Origin: Litomosoides sigmodontis
Taxonomy: Eukaryota; Nematoda; Chromadorea; Rhabditida; Onchocercidae
DNA length: 64,000 nucleotides
NCBI GenBank assembly: GCA_963070105.1
Contig: OY718803.1
Span: 4,012,507 to 4,076,506, forward strand
Direction of reading: 5' to 3'
The notes beneath the pieces were generated by a model that was not told the origin of the DNA, searched no databases, and saw only the letters and a list, made by a program, of their open reading frames with translations. Shown one piece after another: positions 22,195 through 34,891 of the stretch. Both the position numbers and the translations under genes were made by a program. Position 1 is the stretch's first letter. Each line of letters opens with the position of its first letter.

Positions 22195-24795
22195 ATGAAG
22201 CGAGCACCACGCTCAATTTATGCCGATATATACGTGAAAGAAGCTCATCGGATCAAGGGCACGCCACGCGTCGCTCGACCATGGAGACCTAAAGTTATTG
22301 CATGGGCTGGTCCAGCTGCATTTTATCCCAACAGGTTTTTGTTTTAGACAGAATATTTTATGTAAATCTTGGTTTGTCGGTTATACAGTTGCTGGAAATC
22401 TTCACCGTGGAATAAAATCGTTCTTTGTTGAAAAATGGATCCTTCCAACATACAGATAAGGCCGAGATTTCTCACGCAGTCAAACAGTGGGCATCTGGTA
22501 GTTCATTTTCCTCTACTTTTTTCCTCTACTTGACTTCATCTGAATTTGAAGTCTATCAAAAATTGAAAAATTATACTAATTATTTAACACTACGAGATAG
22601 ACAAATATTTCCCTTTTAGATTTTATGAGCCGAATGCTTGGTATAAATCACGAATAACAAAACCATTACTTTACCCAAAAATGTATGTCATTGATCCAGA
22701 TAATCATTTGTTATCGCTGAAAGAACGTTTAGCAGGTTGTTTTCTTTTTTGGCATAAGACATGAAAAACAAAACCAATCCATCAGCTATGATGCTGTTTT
22801 AGAAGACTTTTTGAATGAACTGGAATGGGAACTGTATTTGGTATCAAAATTTTAACAGTTCTTATTATTACAGTGCCGGAGATAGAAAGATACGATATTG
22901 GTTTCAAGAAGAGAAATTTGCTGCCGATACCATCCCCATTATCGGAGTCTAAAAGTGTTCCGAAGTTGTCTAGGAAAATTCAATGTAAGTTTTACTTTCG
23001 TTCTTTCAATATCATAAAATATTTAATTCCAGATTTCTTTTTGCTTTGGGACAGTTTTAACAAGGTTTTTTAATGTGTTCATTGTTTCATTTTTGTTAAT
23101 TTGGTTATTATTTCGTAATGCATGGTAAGATTTCAATAACTCATTTCACGTTTCTTTATAATGTTATAGCAAACTATTCTCGTATGAGGGATGATGGAGT
23201 CCATACATTTATTATAGTGACAATAGATTTGAAGGCGGTGGAGCATTGGCAATTGAATATTTTTCATCATTTTCGTATATTTGATGATCTTTTTCACGCT
23301 AACGTCTTCTTCCACAATACGCAAAAGATGCAGCTTAAGTGGGGTAGTATTGGTCTCTATCAGGGAAATCTGATCGATGCAGCTGATACAAGTACATATA
23401 TATTTTTTTGCAATATGAAAATTTGAATATATTGCTTTGAACTTAAGTCTTACAATTGAATGGTTAATTTTTGTTCCGGAGATTCTTTTATTATCAGTAC
23501 TTAGGTAATAAGCCAGATATTTCCATCGAATCATTAAGTGGCGGATTCAGTTCATTCGTATTATTGAATCTTGATGGAAATCCATATGACTGTGATGGCG
23601 AAGTTGTACACTGGCTAGTAGCTAATATTCCTGATGGCAAACCTGTAACTGATGGAACAGAAATAGTTCCATATCTGCAAGTACTGCCGTTCAAAGGGAC
23701 TGGTTATCACAGGATTGTTAGTTTGTTGTTGAGGCATAGTGAAGAAGTTAATTTAACACAAAGGAAGCCAAAAAGGTAAGTTTTGTTGTAAATTGTAACT
23801 ATAGTAAAATGATGTAGAAAAGTTAATGCTAATTAGTAAGTAGCAGCAAGATTTTTTGCAAAAGCTAGATAGATTGGAATACATTACAGTAATATGACGG
23901 GCATATTCGCAAATTGATGATATTGTCCTTTGCTGTTATATTGTGATAATTGGTTTTCTGTTTTGATTTCCAGTTTGGTGCTGATGGATAGAATCCTCAG
24001 TGTTAGCCAGTTATATAAAGAATTCGAGAAACAGTGGTCTCCTTCTGCTCTTTCATTCGCACAAGCATCATGGGATGTTTCTGTTAATAAAGCTCTTCAT
24101 AAAATGGGTTTGTTAAAATACATAAACTTTCTTTAAAATGTATGCAAATTAATATAAATTCCAACAGATATCGTTTGGAAATATTAAGACCACTTGTTCT
24201 TGTCCCGTTATTTACTTTTTTTTATCTTTTCCCCTTCGCGGTCATCAATGAATGATTAATATAGTTGTACACCTAGAGACACCTAAAGTATTCATCAAAT
24301 GTTATACCACTGAAAAGATGGTAAATCTTGTTAGTATCTTACATTATGTGTTGTAGTTATAAGGTAAATGTATTCTGCTAATGCCTTTCAGGAATGAAAT
24401 CACCGATTTATGAATATGAATACAATCCGCCGGTGAAAATGGACCAGAAAGAATTTCCCCTAAAACCACAACCATTTAATTTGTATGTTCTACAAAGATT
24501 GACTCATACTTTTATAATTTGGAAATTCTTATCTGATGACTTACATTAATATTTTGAATATTTTAATTGCAGATACTTGGATCAGTTTCGAGATCCAAAG
24601 GAGGTGCACGCAGATTTGTTAAAAAGGCGTTTGCAAATGCGAAAGATAAACAAAAACCCGGAAAAACCTGAATATCCCGATATTAACTACGCTGAACATA
24701 AGAAGAACATGCCGTTTTGGCAACATGATAATTTGATGAAGGAAAATTCTGGATCCGGTCTGTATAAAGCTCTTTGGGATAATCCAATCAGTTGA
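22195..24795 (+). CDS. MRPL38: Mitochondrial ribosomal protein mL38 (PEBP-like)
   Basis: Eight exons: 22195-22334, 22620-22735, 22874-22984, 23170-23391, 23505-23775, 23974-24107, 24392-24482, 24573-24795; 435 aa (human 380). The middle is a phosphatidylethanolamine-binding-protein fold (LNLDGNPYDCDGEVVHWLVANIPDGK, PFKGTGYHRIV), as in mL38 of the large mitoribosomal subunit. Flanking helices match too (LKAVEHWQL...FDDLF...GNLIDAAD; LSFAQASWDVSVNKALH; YLDQFRDPKEV). The N-terminal 85 or so residues are basic and aromatic (SIYADIYVKEAHRI, PWRPKVIAW) and do not resemble human mL38; the Arg-rich start could serve as a mitochondrial presequence. Exon 5 uses TACTTAG as acceptor; the nearby TTATCAG would shift frame. 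Confidence 0.92.
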
Positions 24796-25177
24796 TGTCA
24801 GAAATCTGTAAGGTTTAATTTGTTTTCATTCTTTTTTCAAATACTGGATCGACTACGGATAGGGTAAAACGGAGGGGGGGGGGGAGACCTGTGCAAAATT
24901 TCGCAGTAGGAGGTGGAGGAGGGAGAAGATAATAAGTAGTAATTGATGTTATGGTTAACAATGGGGCGCTTTATGCAGAGCCCGCATTTTCACTTCAAAA
25001 TCCGTGTTGAAAAAGAGCTGGAAAAATGAACTGTTATTGATCCGATTAATATATATTCTTATTCTTTATGTGTTTACTTTTGTATCATTCATGAAGAGCA
25101 ACCGTTGAGGTACTCGTATTCAAAAGTATTTTGTGCGAATGCAGAATGTTTATTATTGTTGTTGATTAAGTTATTGT

Positions 25178-25193
25178 TCACTGTTAACAGTGA
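25178..25193. repeat. Perfect 16-bp palindrome TCACTGTTAACAGTGA
   Basis: Self-complementary over all 16 bases, in intergenic sequence. It could be a dimeric factor site or chance. Confidence 0.8.
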
Positions 25194-25989
25194 TTTTTGT
25201 GATCACCGATGTTAGTTGCGACCGCATTGATAAAAATAAGAGAATAACAGACTCGAAAGTTCGACGTCTATGTCGAAGGTTGTTAGAAATATATTGTTGA
25301 TGGCAGTGTTATTATTATTCGCTATGCATCTCAAAACGGTATAAGAAAATGTAGTGTTTTGAAGCAGGGAGATGCAAGAGGAAGTCCAAATGAGATCGCT
25401 TGAGTTTGAAACAAACATACATAATTTGTGTTTTTCACTATCAGAGCAATATTTTTAAGCTGATCTTCTAAGCTATGAGGAAGTTGAAGATCAGTTTCTG
25501 ACTCAAGGGAATGAATGTGTTATTTTGGATATGATAAAATTGATAGGAGCAAAGATCCCATGGGAAGGAAGGAAGAAGTTGTCACTGCTGTGTGAATAAA
25601 CAGATAATGGGTGATATTTTATTCCTGGCAACAATGCTAAATCCGAAATGCTATGGGTGGAAGAGAAAGAAGCGTAGTGCATTAAAGCAAAATTTCATAC
25701 CCATTACCTTATCCTTACCTTTTTTATCTGTTTGGAACTTTTTTCAATCATTCGAGCAAATTTATTTGTGTCGGAAAGTAAGAAATTGACCAATATCTCC
25801 GGAGACTTAAACAGTTACAAAAGGGAATAATGCTACGCAAAGAAAAACTGTCAGTTTTAGGAAGAATTCCAGTACTGGTTACACACTTCAATCTTCAATT
25901 TCAATGGGAGGATCCACAGGCAGAGTGAGGCCATAAACTCACTCTCCTATAATCAGTGAAATATAAGTTGATATTTTAAATATAGATGT

Positions 25990-25991
<2 letters not shown>

Positions 25992-26023
<32 letters not shown>
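25992..26023. repeat. (CA)n microsatellite
   Basis: About 16 uninterrupted CA units, followed by imperfect CACG units. Confidence 0.95.
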
Positions 26024-26032
<9 letters not shown>

Positions 26033-26512
26033 TATACACACATACGCAGAGACGTATAGATACGTAGAGGAAGGAATGAGAGTGCTTCAGTTGTAATTGA
26101 ATTTGTGTGTGATGATGGGAAGGGAGCGCTGTTCGCACTATTTCATCTTGTTGTACAAACAAAAGCGCTGCTGAAGAAGGTTTTGTACATCTTTGAATTC
26201 AGGCCGTGTCCCCCCACATGTATCCTCTCATTTGAGCCGATGCTTTTGTCTCGCCGCACATTTCTGAATTTTGTGATAACAATGGGCACCTGTTCGTTTG
26301 CTAGCAAATTAAATTTTATTTTTTTGCTATAATTTTTTTTACCACAAACTTTAACACTCTTTATTTAGCTTGTGGACAAGCCAAACTGTTCCTGGAGGAG
26401 GAAGAAGGCAGGCGGAAGCTGAAAGCAAGTTTCACCAGCAGGAAGGCCCAGCAATCTATCCATCGTCTCTACGGCTCGGTATAATCTCCAATATATTGTC
26501 GATGCGTGTAGC

Positions 26513-29500
26513 ATGACGCTTAACGTTTACATTGCTTCCATCACCGCTAACACTGAGGTAAGTGTGTTTATCGTATCCTGAAATTTGGTAGTTCTTTTTG
26601 TGACAGGTATACTAGCATGGATTATTTTAACGTTGTTTAAATGACACCGCTGAGCCAGAGGTTTTATTTGCTATGACAGTTCATAATATGGATTTTTTTT
26701 TGTTGATATTTTTTCCGCGTCAGCAGAAATTAATGTATCATTAACAAGAGATTAAATTAAGTAAAAAATGCAGATAACCTCTAATTTTAAAATTAAAATT
26801 AATTTGTGGTAAAATTGCAAATTTTCCGCGACATACGCTAATCGTGCAGACAGAGCATTTATGTTTTTTCAAACTTTGAACAAATGACTTCAATTCTTGC
26901 ATTTCTACCAACTCATTTCTAGTTAATGAGAGATAGGATTCCCTAGTTGCTTGTGAGATTTGGTCACTCTCAGTCTTCAGAGATACGACGAGAATTTTCT
27001 GTTTTGTTGTAATGACCTATTTAAAACGAATGTCTTGAACGCTGAGCATCTTTTTTCATACATAACTAATGCCGTGTTCACCATTTTTCAATTACAAAAT
27101 TTTCTAAAAGGAGAAGAGTGGAAGAAATTCGAAATATGGATTTCAAGAACTAAATTTACAGTTGGAAAATTAATACCTAAACGAGTTTTTAGGTTCGAGT
27201 AATGACATTTCTGCAATTAGACGTTGAGGCGTCTAATTACAGATATGTCTTAATTTGTCTTTTTTCTCTAAAAGTTTCTATACCAATACAGCTCTTAACA
27301 CAATGTTGCATAGTGAACGGTGTGATATAAATCTGTTTAGTTTTAGTAGTTAACTTCTTTTGGGTGCAAAGGTGTATGCTCGAAAGTGCTGGAGCTTTTA
27401 TTTTTCTGTCCCACTCCTCTACTCCATCAATCTATAATTTGGTATTTCTTCTAGGATCACTCATCATTCTCTTTCCCTCACAATCGTATTTATCCTTTGA
27501 TATAATTTCCACTCTTTTTCTCCTTTTTCTTCACTTCCATTGCAAAGTGTTGAAAAATTTTTTCTCAAAATATTGTAAATTTTGTTCATGAAAATGAGCA
27601 AAATAAAATATGGACGGTTTGAGTGGCAGAAAATTTTGTTTCAGTTAAGTGTTGTGCCTTCTTTTCTGTAAAAATCGATAGTATATTGATAAATTGGTAA
27701 AGACAGGTTTTTGTCATGTGTTCCATTGAAGCAATTAAAGCATTTTTGATTTCATGTAATTTATTGTAAACTTTAATTCTTTCTGTTTTTGCTTCAAGAA
27801 GGTTGAAGGATTACCTCGGTTTTTATATAAAAGGCGAAAATCTCTGCTATGATACTTTTGGTACTGCGTTGTGTTTAGATTGAAACAATCCTCATGAGAG
27901 TTGTTGGCTTAGCTGAGAGGATCAAAGGTGTGCGACAAGACAAAAGCAGACAAGTCAAGGAAGACTTGGGTCAGTTCTCTCTCAACGCGATAAAATTATT
28001 AGATAAGGAAGCAGTCATGCAAAATGCGAATTCACATTGATGCCAGATAGATAGACCGATGTGGAGCGAATGAGAAGTGTCTTGCAGAGCGGGTGGTCAG
28101 ACTGAGACTATCGGACTCTAGTCATTTCCGAATGCTTCATTCAAATCACACTATACTTCACTGGTACGAATAAGTTCGTGTGCCTTTGTTACGAAGACTT
28201 GCTGTACTACGCTGCACTAAGGTGCTTTCTCTTCCCCTGAAAATAACATATCAAAAAAAGTGCCAATTGAGGGAATGAAATTCTTCCAGTTTGGAAATAA
28301 GAGAGCCCAAAATTGATTCAAACTGATTGTAGTTGAAAGCTTGTGGAATTCTGCGACAGTACATTTTTTTATTTACTACTCAGAACTTCATAGTTTCCGT
28401 TTGAGGAAGATTTGGAATTTTTAATCGAAGTGAATTGGGAGTGCTGAAAAAAGGCATTATCTTCATTTTCAGACTGGTTTTGTACTATTTCTAATTGAAA
28501 ATAATTCCCCTTCCATTAATTCAGGTTTGAATGTTATTGTTTCTAATTCAACATAATTTCCCTTCTAATGACATAGTTTAAACATCTCAAAATTTCCACT
28601 TCCTCTTCGTCTTCCGCATTTTTGCTTCTGAGTTCTCTTCTCTTCATCAGCATTTTCAGTGTTATTGTTCCCTTGTTCCCTTCTATCTGACAGAGTTTTT
28701 CCCTGAATTAGAGAGGGAAAACGAGAGCATTTTTTTCACTTGCAACTTGACAAGAATTTCAAGCATTTCCAATCAAAACATTGGAGAGACAACAACTATT
28801 TGCAATTTTTGTCTTTGGAAAATTTCACAAAACACCACACATACGACACTGAGGACGCTTTACGAAATACCTTATCTCTTTAGAGATCATCATAGGTGGC
28901 CTAAATTTCAAGAGAATGTGACAGTTTTCCTCACCTGAAATACAATAATATCAGTGTAAGCATTGTGCGCTATAAGCTTCCTCTGTTCAGCAGAAATGTT
29001 ACCATTGTTCAGAGAGGAAAAATTTCCTTTCGCAAGCACGAGAGCTAAGAAACAAATAGATGTCAGATCTATTTGTTTCTTTTTTTGCAATTTGCGAAGG
29101 TTGAAATTTCCGTTCCATGAGATAAACTATTCTGAATGATTATTAATCATATGATTTCAGTAAGACTTTGAAGCAGAAATTAAATTAAAGGAACGAAGTA
29201 TGAAAGAATTATGTATGCTCTCCGGAACTTTATAACGTAGAGTAGATGGGTCGTATTGGAAAGTATGTTGGTTTGGATATAAGCGTTTGCTGCTCTGCAT
29301 TAATGAATTGTTCCAGCTTTTAATTTTTGTGTAGCTTAAATAATAAATTACTCACTAAATGAGATTAGGGAGGTCAGAGTGAAAAGTGAATGTTCGAGTT
29401 ATTCTACTTAATTCTATATTACAACGAGATTTCAGGTCCGTAAACAGGTGCAGAAAGTGTTAATGGTACTTGATGGACTAGGAGTTCCGTTTAAGGCGAT

Positions 29501-31657
29501 TGACATAACATTACGGGGTAACGAACAGTATCGAGACTTCATGAGACAAAACGCCCTGAATGAGCGGTGCGATGGAATACCACTGCCACCTCAGTTTTTC
29601 GTTGATGATGAATATCTGGGAGTAAGTTTTTCTCAACGCAAACAATTTAAATAGAGATAATTATGAGATTTGTAAGTATAAAATTAAAAACTTGGGAGTG
29701 GGGAAAGGGGGGGAGGGAGAGGGTTTGCTGCTTCGATTAAAACGAAAAAATGAGAAAATTGTTGGTCGAGTGGAAAGGTAAGGGAAGATTGTTGGAGCGG
29801 TATCTTAACAATTGATATAATATGAGTTTACTGCAATTTATTGTGGAAGGAGTACACTATTTATATTTTGCTGACTTATCGATTAAAATTTGCAGAATTA
29901 TATGGATTTTGAGGAAGCAGTTGAAGACAATCAATTACCAGAATTTCTTCGCTTAATACCTCCATCAGCGGTAAGTACTACTATGGAACAATTAGGACTG
30001 TGTTTTGTTAGTTTTCGGAGTTCATTTTTGCGATTTTGATATAAAAAGTGTAAATGATCTAAGGGAGCATAGTCGTCACCCATCCTGCGCTTTCATTATT
30101 TTAGCAAATCAGTGAGAGGCAACAGTAGAGAAGTAGGAGGAAAATCAAAGAAATTCCTAAAAACAGTTTCAAAATTTATCGTACTCATATGTTACGTATC
30201 AAATAACTATTTTTACGCCATTTTCCTATATTCATTGGGACAAGAACTGGGAAAGATGTTGAAGGGCAAAAAAGCCTCAAGTCAATCATTTCTTTTCTTA
30301 ATATGTCTAATAATTTATGTAATTAGCTAAGCTTACGAGTAAATACGTGCATGTGAACGGTTACAGAACTGTTGGCGTATATCAAACATTAAAAGTATTA
30401 AAAGTTGTGAAATATTTTAGCAAAAAAAATGAATCATTGATAAGGTAAGTAATGAACATCTTTTGTCTGTTTTATTGTTCTCCGCACTTCACGCACCAAT
30501 ATGTATGTTTTTCATGACTAGTCCGCAGCACGGAGATGGAGAAATATAAAAAAAAAAAAACCCGAAACGAACTAAAATCATTTTGTTCCAAACATGAAAT
30601 TTTACGAAAATGATTGCTTCTTATCTCAACATATCCTGAAATTGAAAGCATGCTTCGCCACAACTTTCGCTTATGTCAATAGTTCTTCTATGCCAAATGC
30701 TTTGTGGTAGCACCGCTTATTGGAAATTTTAATTGGAACAATGATCTAAAACTCAATGCATTTTTATTTGGATAATCACTAAAAGTGGATTAGGATAGAT
30801 AGGAGCGGGTTTAGAAATTACTTGTTTGAATGGACCGATGGACAGATTAGCGGGCTGCACTGTTAGGAGGAGTAGGAAATGCTTAATGGACAGATTGCCG
30901 GCACTCTCAAGCAAGTGGAACAGTATTTTACACTCGGAGATGCAATTTCTTGCTGTAAAATTTTACTTCATTTAAATGAAGTATCGTAGCAAAGTCTTTG
31001 CTGTTTAAGTAAGAACACGCTGCCATTTTCCTACTGCACAGCATTTTATTGAATGAAAATGAGCTATTTGTGCCTGTGATCCTATTGGTGTCGCTTCAGT
31101 TTTCCAACTCATGTTATTTAGAAAGAAAGAAATTTTGATTTCAGGAAGATGAGGACGATGATGAAGGGGAAGGGGAAGATGAGGAAGATGATGAAGAAGG
31201 CACAAGTGAAGATGAAATGTCCGAGAAATGCGACGGTAATTATGATGGAGAGGGGAAGGATGAGCAGGAGGAGGATGAGGAGGGACTAATTGAACAGATG
31301 GAGGAAGATGATAGGAATGTATCAAGTGGTCTAGGTAGTTCAAGTAATAAAGGTGATTCTGAGGAAGGCTCAGAGAGTGGTAAAGTAATAGGTAGCGATA
31401 TCGAAGGGGAAGAAGGAAAAGATGAGGTAAAGATTGAAGAAGAGACGGAAGAAAGTGAGAATGAACAAGTAGAGTTGGAGGAAGAGAAAGAAGAAAATGG
31501 GGGTAAACAAGAAGAGTTGACAGATGAAGTGAAGTTAGAAGATGAAGTAGAGATGGAAGATGAAGGAGAGGCGGAAGATGAAGGAGAGACGGAAGATGAA
31601 GGAGAGACGGAAGATGAAGGAGAGACGGAAGATGGAGAAGATGAGGCTGAATGGTAA
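26513..31657 (+). CDS. SH3BGR-like protein with long acidic tail
   Basis: Four exons: 26513-26557, 29436-29621, 29896-29970, 31145-31657; 272 aa. Residues 1-102 form the thioredoxin-like SH3BGR fold: MTLNVYIAS, KVLMVLDGLGVPFKAIDIT, then GIPLPPQFFVDDEYLGNYMDFEEAVE. The PLPPQ element at residues 64-68 is the family's SH3-binding motif, and there is no CxxC. Exon 4 encodes 170 residues made mostly of Glu/Asp, ending in 18-bp tandem repeats (GETEDE). Human SH3BGR also has a Glu-rich tail, but this one is longer than the folded domain. The first intron is large (2.9 kb) and contains a perfect hairpin. Biochemical role in worms is unknown; the family is thought to be adaptor or redox-related. All junctions are phase 0. 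Confidence 0.92.
29048..29080. repeat. Perfect 14-bp inverted repeat, 5-nt loop
   Basis: Arms AGAAACAAATAGAT and ATCTATTTGTTTCT flank the loop GTCAG, in the long first intron of the SH3BGR-like gene. Transcribed, it would form a stable 14-bp hairpin. Confidence 0.9.
31562..31634 (+). repeat. 18-bp coding tandem repeat (GETEDE units)
   Basis: About four near-identical copies of an 18-bp unit (GGAGAGACGGAAGATGAA) lie inside the acidic last exon. All are in frame, so copy changes would alter tail length without shifting frame. Confidence 0.9.
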
Positions 31658-32438
31658 TGATCATTGTATGATGGACTTAGATAACTCGTCATGTGAGATA
31701 TAGAAAGTTGGGACTGTTTTAATCATACGATCCTAATCAAAAGTGAATTCCTCCGGATTCCTGTTCGTTTCACAGGAAGCTAAGCATTCCTCTTTCGAAA
31801 TGATCCACTTACGTGATTTGATCTTTCACTTCAGCTCCTCTGTCTTTCAACGATAATCCCACGCTAGTTGGTACTAAATCCGAACGGTTCTCTCATCCCC
31901 TCTTCTCCTCTCTCTCCTCATCCCCTCTTCTCCTCTCTCTCCAGTGCTTGCAGACATTTTCACTTGTGTTCTAGTTGCGGAGACTTTCTCCTTAATGAAT
32001 GCTTTCATCTAAAGAATGTTTTCAAAAAATGCAGATGATTACAAACGATTTTGGGAATATCCTAACATTCATCTCCTTGTCATTCTTTTGTAATACTTAT
32101 GCATTTCATTCATTGTTTTATTTACTTTTGACGAAAAATTTGCCATGCTTGAAATAACTGACAATGACTATAGTAGTGTATGTAAGTCAATGCTTCGCTT
32201 TTCTTCAATTGTTTGATACCACGTCGCGGTGAAATCTATTATTAATGAGATGTAACGAAAATGAAAACAACTAGAAAGCGATATTTACAGTGTTCAAGAA
32301 TTCCATTTCACTCCCGATCACCAATAAACTTCAAGAAGAGGTAGCAAAGAAAGCCTACGACAGCTTCTGAATTGAGGGAGAGACACGGGGCAACTCACTT
32401 GTAATACTTTCAACTGAAAGTTAATTGTACAAATTGGT
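31658..32438. other. Convergent intergenic region, SH3BGR-like / UPRT
   Basis: 3' flanks of two convergent genes. The only structure noted is the 25-bp direct duplication at 31893-31942. Confidence 0.6.
31893..31942. repeat. 25-bp direct tandem duplication (pyrimidine-rich)
   Basis: The unit TCATCCCCTCTTCTCCTCTC plus TCTCC occurs twice, head to tail and identical. Confidence 0.9.
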
Positions 32439-34372
32439 TTAATCAGTGCCAAAATATTTAGTTGTGAACCAAAACGGTATCAACGGATTGATGTCGCTCG
32501 TGAGTATGGATATCTTTGGGAACTGATTCATAACTTGTTTGATTCCTGTAAATTCAAACATTTTCTCATTCTGCGTAAGACTTTCAATGCAAGTTTTTCT
32601 AACGAAATTAAAGTCGGACGTTTCAAGAATTCTATGTGACAAACATGGAACTTACCGGCAGGAGTTGCGAATAAAGTTAATAGTAAAATGTTCTCCTCGA
32701 TCACACCATTTTCCACTAATACTGATACTGCCTTAATCACTGTAGCACCAGTACCTGTAATATAACGATTGAGAAACATAGAAGAAAATAAGTACCTTCA
32801 AAATTAGGAATTCGCATAAAGATGGACAATTTTTGCTAAACTTTAGTTTTGAGGTGTATTCTAAAATTTCAATTTTAAATGTGCAAAGCTTTCATTGTAC
32901 AACGAATATTTTCACTAATCTCGCAGTTTTCAAAGAAAATCACTTCTCCTACATGTCACGGTTCATGTAGCGATCAAAAAATTAGCAATCAAACGTATGC
33001 ATATGAGAATCTAAAGCGCAAGTTTTTATGCAAACTACAAAGTACGAGAACTCCGTTGCAGTCTTAATAATGGGTGCAATTTAGTTAATGGGTACGGTAA
33101 TGGTTAATGGTCCAACTTACTAAGTAATGGGTACAAAAGTAGTACCCTTCGATGTTTGATATCTGGCATTAATCGAGCATATAAGAGCCTCGTATCGTCG
33201 CCCACCAACATTTTACCAATCCGAACTGATCTGAGATAAAACTCGTGGGGAATTATTATAGCAACGGGAAAATCATTAGTAGAAGTCACTGCTGTATCCA
33301 AATGCACTTCGAATACATGACTTAGTGCTCTTTCGTCTTTCACTTACGGGATATTTTTTCAATCCATCTTCAGTGACATCAGGAAAAGTTGATGAAAACA
33401 TATGAAGCAGTTCGAACATATATAATCTAATCATTTTCCCAAAATTTTCGGTTCGTTTTATGGGATTTTTAATCACTTTGTCATGTTGTGAGCGGTGCTT
33501 TACCTTTCTACATGCCTAATACTGCCACTCAGAAGTCTTCTAAGTCTAGTCACTATCTCACTCTTGTAGACAAACTACTGCTGTTTTGACTGCAAGGCTT
33601 TTGGCGGGCTAGCAGAAGCCATTTCCACGGCTTGAAGTCTCCATGATTTCCCAATCACTGCCAGTCCATAATGACAAACAAGCGGTAATGACTCATTGTT
33701 TTTCTTATCGTAAGATTACATAAATCCAATCGACCTAGAACTTTTCGCTGAGAATGAAAAACAATTTAAACAAGTTCATAGATTAACCGAGTCAGTGGAA
33801 ACTCATTCACAATCGAAATTCATAAAGTAACCTGCAACACTGCCGCAAAGCTTTCTCCATCGCCTCACCACCTCGACATATCGAAACACCGCAGTTCCCT
33901 CGACAGAAGGCAATACCTTTATACTTCACATATGCTGGAGTTTCTATTTCAATGTTTGTGTAAGGCAGTCGGTTAAGGCCCTCCTCAACTACTAGTCTAA
34001 TCAAACGATCAACATAGAACACGAAATCCGAGTGACTTGTTTCCCTGAAATTTTTGCATAAGCCTATTTCACGCGAACACTATGAAATCAAATTAGAGGA
34101 ATCATAATGTAAGTGCAACAGTAGTACGAACGAAGTCCGAATAAAAGAAGAAAATAACTCCTATTTAATAACTTGAAGTTGAAAATGAAATGAGTGGTCA
34201 TTTATCGATTCGGCGGCATTAACCTGTCCATTATGATAGTTTCCAACGCGATGATTTGATCTGTACGTTTCAACACGTAAACATTTTCCATAAAGGCGCT
34301 CTCTTGCTTTTCACTAGCATCACCTCCAGCTGCTTCCTTAAGCATCTTGGAATGAATAAAGCTCTCTCCCAT
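32439..34372 (-). CDS. UPRT: Uracil phosphoribosyltransferase homologue
   Basis: Five exons: 34372-34224, 34044-33832, 33230-33121, 32754-32656, 32545-32439; 225 aa (human UPRT 309, with a longer low-complexity N-terminus). Family landmarks: DRLIRLVVEEGLNRLPY, GNCGVSICRGGEAME, RIGKMLV, and the final KYFGTD. The PRPP-binding loop reads LLLYPLLSTGATV, so the aspartate seen in microbial enzymes is Tyr here, and the microbial GIGDFGDR uracil site is not preserved. Animal UPRTs share this drift and their activity is doubtful. It may act in pyrimidine salvage or non-catalytically. The ATG at 34372 follows CTCTTTCAG (34394-34402 on this strand) by about 21 nt, a candidate SL site. Confidence 0.92.
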
Positions 34373-34891
34373 ACTGAGTACGTTGCTCCAAATCTGAAAG
34401 AGCCGACTGATTAATCAGAGCACAATAAAGATCTTCCCAACAACGACACAACAACAACGTGCTATTACCGCACAAAAGCCCTTGCACTACCACCCTCCCC
34501 CCCTCTCGGCTGCTTACAGACAAACTTCATCCTGCGTATGAATGAATTTCGAGGCACAAATTTCATCCTATGTGTTTAAGATGTAAAACTTCAGGCGTCT
34601 GTTAGCTGCAAATGTCTAGCTTCAGTGGTTGAAAGTATGATGAGTGCGTGGTTGGTACTTGCGGGTTTCGGGGGTACCCTCGAATTGACGGAGTCACCCT
34701 GCACTTCTCTCATGTGCAGTATTGGCCCACTTCCCAACCATTTCAAACAGTACCGACTTTCACCGTAGCAAACCAGATATCTTCAGGAAGTATTGCTGGC
34801 TTAGACTGCTACATTACATCCATTTGGATATATACCTAAACAAGTGGTAAGGACCTTTTAGGTGCTTGTGCTGTTGCTTCTAACGAATACA

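Larger units (their letters stand above)
24796..26512. other. Intergenic region upstream of the SH3BGR-like gene
   Basis: No gene was recognised. It contains an 11-base G run (24874-24884), the 16-bp palindrome at 25178-25193, a (CA)n run and, near the right end, a likely 5' UTR exon. CTTTATTTAG (ending 26368) is a candidate SL acceptor 144 nt before the next ATG. Confidence 0.6.

Noticed and set aside
31005..31692. Long minus-strand ORFs rich in Leu/His/Pro or Ser
   Set aside because: They are the antisense of the acidic, repeat-rich last exon of the SH3BGR-like gene. The purine-rich sense strand removes stops on the other strand.
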